Positions 17,974 to 25,801 of a stretch of 64,000 bases of DNA are shown here, piece by piece. A program made the translations under genes and the position numbers. A model generated the notes under the pieces. That model did not search any database. It was not told the origin of the DNA and saw nothing but the letters and a program-made list of their open reading frames with translations. Origin of the DNA: an uncultured Bacteroidota bacterium (GTDB taxonomy: Bacteria > Bacteroidota > Bacteroidia > 2-12-FULL-35-15); the NCBI GenBank assembly GCA_903847205.1, contig CAINDA010000037.1, positions 1 to 64,000 on the forward strand. Direction: 5' to 3'. The number at the start of each line of letters is the position of its first letter. The first letter of the stretch is position 1.

Positions 17974-19293
17974 TCAATTATCTATTCTTTTCATCACTAT
18001 ATCAATCATTGCTTCATCAACAAATGGTTTAAATACTTTTTCCCATACCAAGTCATTACTGCTTATGTAATCCCAAATCCATTTGTTATCAAAATTTTCA
18101 AGTAGCTCGATTGACCAAGGGAAATTTTCATTCCCGTGAGATAGCCAATTCCAATCTAATTTATTCTCAAATGTTTTAATTAATTCAAACGACCAAGGAA
18201 GTTGCTCGTTAGCGCTTAAACGGCTCCAATCCCAATGGTTTTCAAATTTTTTAATTAGTTCAATTGTCCAAGGTAAACTCTTATTTTGGCTCAAAAAATA
18301 CCACTCCCATCTATCTTCAAACTTCTTTATTAAGTCAGTATCCCAAACTTGTTTTCCAACATTTGAATTAACCCATCCATAGACATCTTCAAACAAAGGT
18401 CTTCTTTCTATTGGGTTTTTGTAATATTCGTTTACCTTATATTTTTCAACATATCCACTAAATTTTTTTTCCGCCGGTTTTGGAGATTCGTGATACTGCA
18501 AAACAATTTTATTTTTAAATTCCTGCATAATTTCTAATGGTAAACTTAGTTCCGTAAGGAGTTTCCAGTTCCATTTTTGCTCAAATGCTTCAATTAATTC
18601 TACTGACCAAGGCAACCCTCTATTTTTACTTAAGCAATTCCAATCCCATTTATCTTCGTATATTTTAATTAATCCTATTTCCCATGGTAAATTTTTGTTT
18701 GCGCTTAAACCACCCGGGTAACTTTTGCCCCAGTTGTCAATATCACTTGAAATTGCCCAGCTCCATTTATTTTTAAATAACTCAATTAGTTCTGCCGACC
18801 AAGGCAAGTTTTGACTCATGCTTAACTCTTCCCAATCTAATTTTGATTCATACTTTCTCAACAATTCAATTGTCCATGGCAAATGTTTATTAGCGCTTAG
18901 CCCGTTTTGTCCCCAATGCCATTTTTCTAAAAACATTTCTATTAATTCAATTGACCACGGAATAGACGAACTGTTACTTAAAGAATAATAACGATCATTC
19001 CAGTTCCAATAGTCACTAAATCTTTTTAGTAATAGACCAGACCAACTCAAATTTTTATTTTGACTTAATTCATTCCAATCCCATTTATTAATATATTTTC
19101 CAATAAGCCTATCATTCAAAGGATAATAGCGTGGAATGATTTTTATAAAAAAATCGGGATGGCTTAAAAAAAAATTAATAATTTTTTGATTTTCAACCAT
19201 TGCTAATAACTTGCTTGTAATCGCAATGGAATTAGTAACCTTTTGCAAAGCATCGCCTTCAAATTTTATTAGTTTATTTTCTTCCATCTTCAA
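17974..19293 (-). CDS. LPW-repeat protein (about twelve 25-residue repeats)
   Basis: A 439-residue protein built almost wholly of repeats with consensus LPWSxELIxxFExKWDWxxLSxN. About twelve copies run from residue about 55 to the end, interrupted near residues 270-310 by a linker rich in K, E and P. Each unit has an invariant Trp pair and a helix, suggesting a solenoid scaffold. Residues about 5-30 (NKLIKFEGDALQKVTNSIAI) form a separate N-terminal motif. I know no function for this repeat. The start overlaps the upstream J-domain gene by 20 bp, so the pair is coupled. A second Met two codons downstream is an alternative start. Confidence 0.75.
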   Translation of the reverse strand: MKMEENKLIKFEGDALQKVTNSIAITSKLLAMVENQKIINFFLSHPDFFIKIIPRYYPLNDRLIGKYINKWDWNELSQNKNLSWSGLLLKRFSDYWNWNDRYYSLSNSSSIPWSIELIEMFLEKWHWGQNGLSANKHLPWTIELLRKYESKLDWEELSMSQNLPWSAELIELFKNKWSWAISSDIDNWGKSYPGGLSANKNLPWEIGLIKIYEDKWDWNCLSKNRGLPWSVELIEAFEQKWNWKLLTELSLPLEIMQEFKNKIVLQYHESPKPAEKKFSGYVEKYKVNEYYKNPIERRPLFEDVYGWVNSNVGKQVWDTDLIKKFEDRWEWYFLSQNKSLPWTIELIKKFENHWDWSRLSANEQLPWSFELIKTFENKLDWNWLSHGNENFPWSIELLENFDNKWIWDYISSNDLVWEKVFKPFVDEAMIDIVMKRIDN

Positions 19294-20173
19294 ATTGACT
19301 TAGCTGTTCCTGTAGTTGTTGTTTAATTAACGTAAAATATTCATCCCAATCTTTAATTGTAGTTATTTTTTCAAATGTGTCACTTGTTTTTATAACTCTA
19401 ATTTCCTTTGCCAACACCTGCAAATTCATGCGTAAACGTTCTAATGTTGCTTGAAGGCTGGTTTTTTCATTTGTATTATCTGACTTGCTTTTGAAAGTTT
19501 TCCCTTGTTGTAAGTTGTCTAAAATTTCAGAAACTCTTTTTAAATCGTTTTGTTCGTATGCAGTATTTAGTTCTGTAAATATTTTATGCGCTTCTTCTTT
19601 TTGTTCCTCAGTTACTATATCAGGATGGCAGAGTTTACTTGCCCGGCGGTATTTTTCTTTAAGCACTTTTTTTTCATCATCCGTTAAAACTAAAATTTGT
19701 TCGTCCTTAGTAGCTTCGTAGTTTGAATGAAAATCTTCATAGTCTTTATTTGTTTCTTTTTCCTGCGGTGTATCTTTGTATTGCTCTTTTCGGAATTTTA
19801 AAATCTTTAATATCAATTCACCCAACTCCTGATTGTGCCGTACTCCAAACTCATGAATCAACTTTTCTAATTCTGCTTTTTCATCACTCAGTTGCTGTAA
19901 TTGTGCTTCTAATGCTTTGGCTTCAAAACACAGGGCTTCAATTTCTGGGTCAATATAATTAGCTACCTGCCGGTGTTGGTTTATAAAGTTTTCTATTGCA
20001 GTCAAAGCTTTACCAAAAGCCTTGTTTTGAAGATAGACTATAATGTTTTTTACATCATCATTCAACTCTAAAGCTTGTAGTTTCAATACCTGTGAAGCAA
20101 TTTCTTCTTCCTCCTCCAATGAAATCAGATTCTTTATTAATTCAAGCCGTTTAATTATTTTCTGATTTTCCAA
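19274..20173 (-). CDS. J-domain protein with coiled-coil N-terminus
   Basis: A 299-residue protein. Residues about 1-130 are helical with a charged coiled coil (LEAQLQQLSDEKAELEKLI). Residues about 165-222 form a J domain with an intact HPD (183-185) in KYRRASKLCHPDIV, followed by FTELNTAYEQNDL. J domains recruit and activate Hsp70, so this protein could connect the operon to the host DnaK. The C-terminus is another coiled coil. The gene follows 20222-21229 by 48 bp and overlaps the LPW-repeat gene. It lacks the zinc-finger and substrate domains of true DnaJ. Confidence 0.82.
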   Translation of the reverse strand: MENQKIIKRLELIKNLISLEEEEEIASQVLKLQALELNDDVKNIIVYLQNKAFGKALTAIENFINQHRQVANYIDPEIEALCFEAKALEAQLQQLSDEKAELEKLIHEFGVRHNQELGELILKILKFRKEQYKDTPQEKETNKDYEDFHSNYEATKDEQILVLTDDEKKVLKEKYRRASKLCHPDIVTEEQKEEAHKIFTELNTAYEQNDLKRVSEILDNLQQGKTFKSKSDNTNEKTSLQATLERLRMNLQVLAKEIRVIKTSDTFEKITTIKDWDEYFTLIKQQLQEQLSQFEDGRK

Positions 20174-20221
20174 TGCGCTTAATAGTTAATTATTATGAGA
20201 GATCATCGTTGTAGTTGCCGA

Positions 20222-21229
20222 TCAATCAATTTTTTTTCCAGTCTTGGAATCTCCCAAAAATTTATCTTCTGCCTTCTTAGTAGCAAGAGCTTTAGCTGCA
20301 AGTCTGTTTCTTTTATATAACTCATGCATATCAAGAGCCTCTTGCATCTTCGCAGCATTTTCAATAAATAATGCTTGCGCTAAGACCTCTGGGCTTGGGG
20401 TAACGTTTAATTCAAACCATAGCCAATTCAAATTCCTATCTGCATTTTCAAATACGTAATACAATTTTTCTTCTTTCTGATTTTTATTTATTAATTCATT
20501 GAACGTAAAATTGTGCTTCACTTTTTTAGAAAAATAAATTGTTGAAGCCACTTCTTTTTTGTAGTTAAGGATTACAAGTTTTCGATTCTTAAAATCAATT
20601 TCAATGTTAACTCCATTAATTTCATTATAATATCTGTTGAATGGCTTTGACGTTGATGTGGCGATATTTATTTTATTAATATCAAAATCTTTTCTTTTAA
20701 AATGCTCTAGATGCGGTTCATCTTTCTTAATATCCGATTCAAATTGACCATATTCAATTCTAACTTTTTCCAAGTCTTCTCTATTTTTATCATCCCTCTT
20801 TTTATTTTCTTCCTGTCTTTTTTTTAACTTTTCTTCTTTTGCAATAATAAAATGATGCTTTGCTGTTTTATTTTCTTCTGCTATTATTAAAAAATCGTAT
20901 AAAACGGATGTAATTCTTGGTAAATCGTTTTCTTCATCAATTCTCACAATTAGTGCATGGAAATCGAAGGTGTACATTATTTCATCCTTAATTGTTTTTA
21001 TAGCAGAGTAGTTGTCGTTATCAATTGTGCGTAATATTGAGTCAAATTCAATGTTTTGCATGAAAAATTGTTCAAGTAAATCATAAACAGCTTTTCTTGC
21101 CTCATCAATCTTGTCGCAAAATCTAGATACACTCATTCCTGTACACCCATTTTTCAACATGAGTGGAGCTTGTCTACCATTAAGCGTATTTAAAATCTCG
21201 CTTGCCAATAGATCAATTTTATTCGTCAT
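20222..21229 (-). CDS. Unknown coiled-coil protein, first gene of the operon
   Basis: A 335-residue protein with a helical N-terminal domain (residues 1-130), a charged coiled coil about 130-165 (KEEKLKKRQEENKKRDDKN), a beta-rich middle (GVNIEIDFKNRKLVILNY) and a helical end (AAKMQEALDMHELYKRNRLA). No family is recognised. It is the promoter-proximal gene of a seven-gene minus-strand operon and starts 28 bp downstream of the tRNA-like element, so that element may lie in its leader. Confidence 0.65.
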   Translation of the reverse strand: MTNKIDLLASEILNTLNGRQAPLMLKNGCTGMSVSRFCDKIDEARKAVYDLLEQFFMQNIEFDSILRTIDNDNYSAIKTIKDEIMYTFDFHALIVRIDEENDLPRITSVLYDFLIIAEENKTAKHHFIIAKEEKLKKRQEENKKRDDKNREDLEKVRIEYGQFESDIKKDEPHLEHFKRKDFDINKINIATSTSKPFNRYYNEINGVNIEIDFKNRKLVILNYKKEVASTIYFSKKVKHNFTFNELINKNQKEEKLYYVFENADRNLNWLWFELNVTPSPEVLAQALFIENAAKMQEALDMHELYKRNRLAAKALATKKAEDKFLGDSKTGKKID

Positions 21230-21256
21230 GATTATATTTTATTATAACTGAATTGG

Positions 21257-21383
21257 TGGTCTCCCATATGGGACTTGAACCCACGACCTCTAGCATGTGT
21301 TTTGCTAGCACTCTAACACTCATTATCCTCGAAACAAAATTTAAAATGATACCTCGACTTAAACTTTTCTGAGCTAATGGGAG
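21257..21383 (-). tRNA. Aberrant tRNA-like gene with about 50-nt insertion in the D region
   Basis: Reading the minus strand, CTCCCAT pairs perfectly with ATGGGAG, followed by discriminator A and an encoded CCA. There is TA then GCTC (D stem, pairing with GAGT), a CTAGC/GCTAG anticodon stem, variable AGGTC and a normal T arm (GTGGG, TTCAAGT, CCCAT). Two things are wrong: the D loop is about 50 nt too long (total 127 nt) and the anticodon loop is 9 nt (AAAACACAT) without U33, so no anticodon can be assigned. It is probably a non-translating tRNA-like RNA or a decayed tRNA, lying just upstream of the element-1 operon. Confidence 0.5.
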
Positions 21384-21486
21384 CTGTTTTATTAATCAGA
21401 TGTTTAGTAAAAATATTATTATTAAATCAAACTGACAAATACGTCATTAATAAATATGATTGAATTAATGAACATTGCTTCTGATA

Positions 21487-21711
21487 ATGAAGCATCAAAT
21501 CAAGAATACAGCACTTTTAAAAAGAATTAGCAGGCGAATAAAAGCTTTGAGGGAAAGGCAAGGCGTTACGCAGGAGGATTTTTATAACGATACAAATATT
21601 CATCTTGCAAGGATTGAAACTGCAAAAGGTAACATTACTGTAAGCACACTTGATGCAATCTGCAAATACTTCAAAATCTCGATAACTGAATTTTTTGAAG
21701 GCTTGGAATAA
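21487..21711 (+). CDS. XRE-family helix-turn-helix regulator
   Basis: A 74-residue protein from ATG 21487 (an in-frame TTG lies 12 bp earlier). It is essentially one HTH_3 domain: ISRRIKALRERQGVTQEDF, IHLARIETAKGNITVSTLDAI and YFKISITEFFEGL. Such single-domain repressors often control element genes. It is divergent from the minus-strand operon and precedes the polymerase-like gene, so it could regulate either. Confidence 0.88.
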   Translation: MKHQIKNTALLKRISRRIKALRERQGVTQEDFYNDTNIHLARIETAKGNITVSTLDAICKYFKISITEFFEGLE

Positions 21712-22206
21712 CTATTATTCCGTTGGAAATTTGAGTTCGACATTTTTATCAAGCCCTTTTGTACCAATTTTTTTAAAAACCAAGGATTTTCAATGTTTTA
21801 TTACTAGCTGATATTTAATAACTTATAAAAATAATTAAATTTTGTTGTAGAAAAATTACATTTTATCCAGTTATTATTAGTAATTTTGTCTTTTAATTCG
21901 TATATGGCTTCAAAACGCGAATAATTAGCCTTCAAATTTCCTACAAATTAGTTTCCGCAATTAGCTTTTCTCTTTTAAGAACAATTAGTTTTCCTGCATT
22001 TAGTAATTAGTTTGGACTGGCGCTGCGCCTTTTCAAAAACATCTTTAGAATTTTTTTTTATAAATCTTAGTAAATACTTCAATTAGGTTGAATCTTAATG
22101 GTTCAACAACTATTTTATCTGTGATTGGTGGGGTTGGTTCTGCGTGGTAGATTATTATTCCTCAAAAAATAAATTAAATAAAATATTAGAAAAAAGTAAA
22201 TGAATA
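21712..22206. other. Non-coding region with iteron-like repeats before the polymerase-like gene
   Basis: 495 bp between the XRE regulator and the polymerase-like gene, without a gene. It is AT-rich and contains the AATTAG repeat cluster at 21923-22010 and a short overlapping frame (ATG 22200, about 18 codons) that crosses the TTG start of the next gene. It is a candidate origin or operator region. Confidence 0.5.
21923..22010 (+). repeat. Iteron-like AATTAG repeats
   Basis: Five direct copies of AATTAG start at 21923, 21946, 21959, 21983 and 22005, giving spacings of 23, 13, 24 and 22 bp, close to one or two helical turns. Most are followed by a pyrimidine-rich TTTYC. Iterons of this sort are bound by replication initiators or repressors; their position 200 bp before a replication-like gene supports that reading. 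Confidence 0.45.
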
Positions 22207-23520
22207 TTGAAAATATATTTACCAGAAAATCTGGACTTGGAATCAGTGATTATTGATTACGAGGAAAAGTACAAAGAAAAGTATCAGTGGATTATTCATA
22301 CCATAGTAAGTCAAAAGTATAAAGTCAAACCCGGGATTGGGGATTACGTAAATCTTGACCAAGTAACACTAAGGAAATTCCTTGGAGAGCGTTACTGCAA
22401 GGATATACTTAAACAATTAGAGAGTAGCGGGATAATAAAAATCAACTCGAAGTATTCAGCAAATAAATTTTGCATGTCTTATAAACTCACTGAAAAATAT
22501 GGCTCTTCCGGTGTAAAAAGTGTCGATTTTACAGGGGATAAGGCAATCAGATACATTTATAAATTAAACGATTTTGATGAAAAGCGTTTAGCAGAACAAT
22601 TGAAAAACCCTGCCGTTGCTCAATTATTCAAAAATGTTTATAAAATTGATATTGATAAACAAGGCGCTCTTACCTATGCTGCCAAATCGTATAATAAAGG
22701 TGAGATTAACATTGAACAGTATATTTCTGCTTTTGTATCAATCGAAAATATCAGCAATAAGGATGAAAATTATTTTTTTACCGTTGATGAAAAGACCGGC
22801 AGGGTATATCATTCAATAGCTAACTGTCCGCGTTATTTAAGACAATTTCTGTCTTATGAGGGCGAACAACTTTTCCAAATTGATATTGCCAATAGCCAGC
22901 CGATGTTGTTTTATTCGTTGATTTTGGATTTTCTTGAAAACAGGAAGTCAATAAATGAACACATATTATCAAATAATACTAATGATACATATTTATCAAC
23001 TACACTTAGTCCCTATGTTGAGACAATTTCAGATAATGAGCTTCCTGCGGATGTAATTAGATACAAAGAAAAGACTTCAACAGGTCTGTTTTATGAAGAC
23101 CTGATGATTGAATTTGGAATTCCAATCAATACAGAAAGCAGAATAGCTTTTAAAACAAACTTCTTTGGAACGATATTTTTCAGTAAGGTACATGGTAGTT
23201 GGGAATATCCAGAATCAAAAAAATTCAAAGTGGTTTACCCAACCGTTATTGACGCTGTCATTTGGCATAAAAGATTTAGTCATGCTGACCTAGCCTTAAA
23301 GCTTCAAAAAGTTGAAAGCGATATTGTGATTAAGGGCGTTTGTGGTCGTATAGTGGAGGAGAATAATGCTGATTCTGTGCCGTTTTTCTGCACCGTACAT
23401 GATTGTATTGTTTGCTTAAACAAAGACGTTGATTATATAAAAGGACTGCTGGAAGGGGAGCTAAAAGCGGTTATGGGGTTTGTCCCAATGGTTAAAACGA
23501 GTGCTTTTGCTAAAAATTAA
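22207..23520 (+). CDS. Compact family A polymerase-like protein
   Basis: A 437-residue protein with no exonuclease domain. I read three motifs of family A nucleic-acid polymerases: motif A FQIDIANSQP (223-232, catalytic D226), motif B RIAFKTNFFGTIFFS (312-326), which has the exact R-x3-K-x3-FG-x2-F/Y spacing of the Pol I O-helix (R312, K316, F320), and motif C TVHDCIV (D399). Residues 1-110 look like a winged-helix or template-binding domain (LRKFLGERYCKDILKQLESSG). The frame is closed by a stop at 22201-22203 and the first usable start is TTG 22207. It probably copies the element DNA or synthesises a primer. The palm assignment is pattern-based inference. Confidence 0.7.
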   Translation: MKIYLPENLDLESVIIDYEEKYKEKYQWIIHTIVSQKYKVKPGIGDYVNLDQVTLRKFLGERYCKDILKQLESSGIIKINSKYSANKFCMSYKLTEKYGSSGVKSVDFTGDKAIRYIYKLNDFDEKRLAEQLKNPAVAQLFKNVYKIDIDKQGALTYAAKSYNKGEINIEQYISAFVSIENISNKDENYFFTVDEKTGRVYHSIANCPRYLRQFLSYEGEQLFQIDIANSQPMLFYSLILDFLENRKSINEHILSNNTNDTYLSTTLSPYVETISDNELPADVIRYKEKTSTGLFYEDLMIEFGIPINTESRIAFKTNFFGTIFFSKVHGSWEYPESKKFKVVYPTVIDAVIWHKRFSHADLALKLQKVESDIVIKGVCGRIVEENNADSVPFFCTVHDCIVCLNKDVDYIKGLLEGELKAVMGFVPMVKTSAFAKN

Positions 23521-23531
23521 AATCAAATCAA

Positions 23532-23738
23532 ATGAAAAGGAATATTACGTTATTGGTTAATAAAAATGGGATTGAGGGTTATGTTGATAGCCTTGGAAAT
23601 GGTTTAATAGTAAGGGGGATACTTGATTGCAATGATGATATTATAATGCGTTTTAATTCGCACTTTGAAATAAATGGCGGGTTTGACTCATTGGATATAT
23701 CAGGGCTATATTGTATGTATTTAAAGGGTTTAAGGTAG
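23532..23738 (+). CDS. Small protein downstream of the polymerase-like gene
   Basis: A 68-residue protein starting 11 bp after the polymerase-like stop, same strand. It is beta-rich (NITLLVNKNGIEGYVDSLGNG, then LDISGLYCMYLKGL) with no recognised family. The tight spacing suggests co-transcription and a role with the polymerase-like protein. The IS4 copy inserted just after its stop, at 23767. Confidence 0.5.
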   Translation: MKRNITLLVNKNGIEGYVDSLGNGLIVRGILDCNDDIIMRFNSHFEINGGFDSLDISGLYCMYLKGLR

Positions 23739-23766
23739 CCAAAATAACTCTCTATATATATAACAT

Positions 23767-25069
23767 ATCATTAGCGTCCTAATATAATTAGAACATTTTC
23801 AATTGATTACAGTTTTGTTCTTTGAAATCTTGTAGTAAAGCGTCTTCAAACAGTTGATTTATTTGAGTTTTATTCAAAAGTGTAATGCTGAGTATTTGCA
23901 ATATTTCGTAATGGGATTGTTTTAATTTCAATTTTTGTTTTGTGATTACAATAGTCAAAAATGTAATAAGTGCACAGTACACTTGGGTTTTCACTGCGTT
24001 TTCAGAGTATCCCCAAAACGATTTGACTTTTAAATGTTGTTTTATCCATTTAAAAAACAATTCGATTTTCCAACGATGCTTGTATAGATGTGCTATCTGC
24101 AAAGCTGTGAGTTCAAAATTATTAGTGATGAATACGAATTTCTTTTTTGTTTCTTGATCTGTGTATTTGATGCGTCTAAAGCTTTCTGGATACTCTTTTT
24201 TAGCATAATGATTTACCAATTTAATAGTTTGATCACATTGCACTCCGCTTGATTTGGGAGTTTTAGAAGAGTCTACTCTTTTAAATTTTATGTTGGTCTT
24301 TGCTCGGGTAACGAAATAGGCTTTGTTTTTATGAATGTTGTACAATCGTTCGTAATCTACAAATCCTCTATCCATTATGTAAAACCCATCAGCTTCATAA
24401 ATAATTCTATCAAGAACATTTACTTCATGCACTTTGCCATCAGTAATATACATATAACAAGGTATTTCTGTTTTAACATCAAGCATGGTGTGAAGGCGAA
24501 TCGCTCCTTTTTGTTTACGGAATTTTGCCCACCAAAAGACACTTAAACATAAATCAATTGTAGTGGTATCAATCGCATAGATAGAATTATTGGCAACATA
24601 ATCTAGCTCTTCATTGTTAGTGCCACGATTTCTTGCACATGCAATAAGGTTTGTTGCAAAGTCAGCAAAGATTCGCCAATCTCTATGTTCATTGGCATAA
24701 GCAAGATTGGATTTCGATATGCTATTACCTAAACCCAAATGATACCATTTGCTTCGTTGGGTTTTCAGACATAACAATAAATCACTAAGACTATCTCGAT
24801 TACTCAACTGGCCAAACATCATACAGAGTAACTGATGCCAACAAGTAAATTGCTTTACCTTGTAATTACCATTGTAATTATCAACGCATTTATTAAAATC
24901 ATTCGCATCTAATAAAGATGTTATTTGAGAAAAAACATATTTGCCTGTATTCATTCAGCCAATTTACTTTTAAGTAAATTGAAATCGTTTGAGTTCAGGT
25001 TTTACACCAAACGCTTTACTATCAATATTTTCAAAGAACTTTTAATTTCGTCTTTAGGACGGTAATGAT
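23767..25069. mobile_element. IS4-family insertion sequence (1303 bp)
   Basis: Ends are imperfect inverted repeats: ATCATTAGCGTCCTAA on the left and, read from the right, ATCATTACCGTCCTAA (15 of 16). The flanking AACAT at 23762-23766 and 25070-25074 is a 5-bp target duplication, which fixes the boundaries. It encodes one transposase on the minus strand and lies inside element 1 without breaking a recognisable gene. Confidence 0.88.
23788..24954 (-). CDS. IS4-family transposase
   Basis: A 388-residue DDE transposase. It starts with the N-terminal domain typical of this group (FSQITSLLDANDFNKCVDNY, FTCWHQLLCMMFGQLSNRDS) and has the catalytic acids in YAIDTTTIDL, the second D in FYIMDRGFVDY and the glutamate in HRWKIELFFKWIKQHLKVKSF, which corresponds to the Y-R-E-K signature. 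Length and motifs are complete, so it is likely active. It fills the insertion sequence at 23767-25069. Confidence 0.95.
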   Translation of the reverse strand: MNTGKYVFSQITSLLDANDFNKCVDNYNGNYKVKQFTCWHQLLCMMFGQLSNRDSLSDLLLCLKTQRSKWYHLGLGNSISKSNLAYANEHRDWRIFADFATNLIACARNRGTNNEELDYVANNSIYAIDTTTIDLCLSVFWWAKFRKQKGAIRLHTMLDVKTEIPCYMYITDGKVHEVNVLDRIIYEADGFYIMDRGFVDYERLYNIHKNKAYFVTRAKTNIKFKRVDSSKTPKSSGVQCDQTIKLVNHYAKKEYPESFRRIKYTDQETKKKFVFITNNFELTALQIAHLYKHRWKIELFFKWIKQHLKVKSFWGYSENAVKTQVYCALITFLTIVITKQKLKLKQSHYEILQILSITLLNKTQINQLFEDALLQDFKEQNCNQLKMF

Positions 25070-25230
25070 AACATATATATATTAAATAACAATTATTTAA
25101 GTTTGGATATAATACCCCTATGTTGAGACATTTGTACTAACGTCAACAAATCAATTTTGATAACATTAAAGAGCTGGCAGGATTAATTATTCTGCTGGTT
25201 TTTTATTTCAAAAAGATAGTATAAACGATC

Positions 25231-25656
25231 TTAGCTACATGCTTTAAGCATAGCAATGAGAACCACGGCTCCTTTAATTATTTTAAAAAGTGTTACACCA
25301 ATAAAAGAAAGAATTCCTAATGAGTGCATCCTGTCGTAATATCTTATTTTTAGTTTTGTGTACCAGTTATGATAAAACCAATGATTTCTAAACATAAGAT
25401 ATAAACGGATTCTCTGACGCCGGCTCAACTTTACATAATATATTCTTGAATCGTCAGCTAGTATTATTTCTGCGTTTATTTTTTTATTAGAATATATTTT
25501 GATTTTTGAAATTCTGTAATAAAACGAAAGTTTAATAAATTCAGATATTCTTTCATTTCTTATTAGGTCAGACAAAAGGTACTTATCAGCTAGGTTGAGT
25601 TTTCCTATATATTTTTGCTTTTTAGAATCTAAATTTTCGTAATACAGGACTTTCAT
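25231..25656 (-). CDS. Unknown protein with C-terminal hydrophobic segment
   Basis: A 141-residue protein from ATG 25654-25656; a TTG at 25735-25737 would add 27 hydrophobic residues and is less convincing. The body is basic and aromatic (YYENLDSKKQKYIGKLN, SRRQRIRLYLMFRNHWFYHNW) and the end has a probable membrane helix (FIGVTLFKIIKGAVVLIAML). No family is recognised. It lies between the IS and the integrase of element 1. Confidence 0.55.
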   Translation of the reverse strand: MKVLYYENLDSKKQKYIGKLNLADKYLLSDLIRNERISEFIKLSFYYRISKIKIYSNKKINAEIILADDSRIYYVKLSRRQRIRLYLMFRNHWFYHNWYTKLKIRYYDRMHSLGILSFIGVTLFKIIKGAVVLIAMLKACS

Positions 25657-25801
25657 TTGTAATATTTCATTAATAAATACAATGCTGGTTTCAAAAATTA
25701 AAACTATCGAAAACTTAAAAATTCCTTCTATTTTCAAATGTACTCATTTAAGAACATTACAAATAAAAACACCAACCTTTTAGAGCTGGTGCTTTGTTCT
25801 G

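Noticed and set aside
22207-23520. Reverse transcriptase (DRT/Abi-type)
   Set aside because: There is no YxDD motif; the R-x3-K-x3-FG motif B and VHD motif C point to family A instead.
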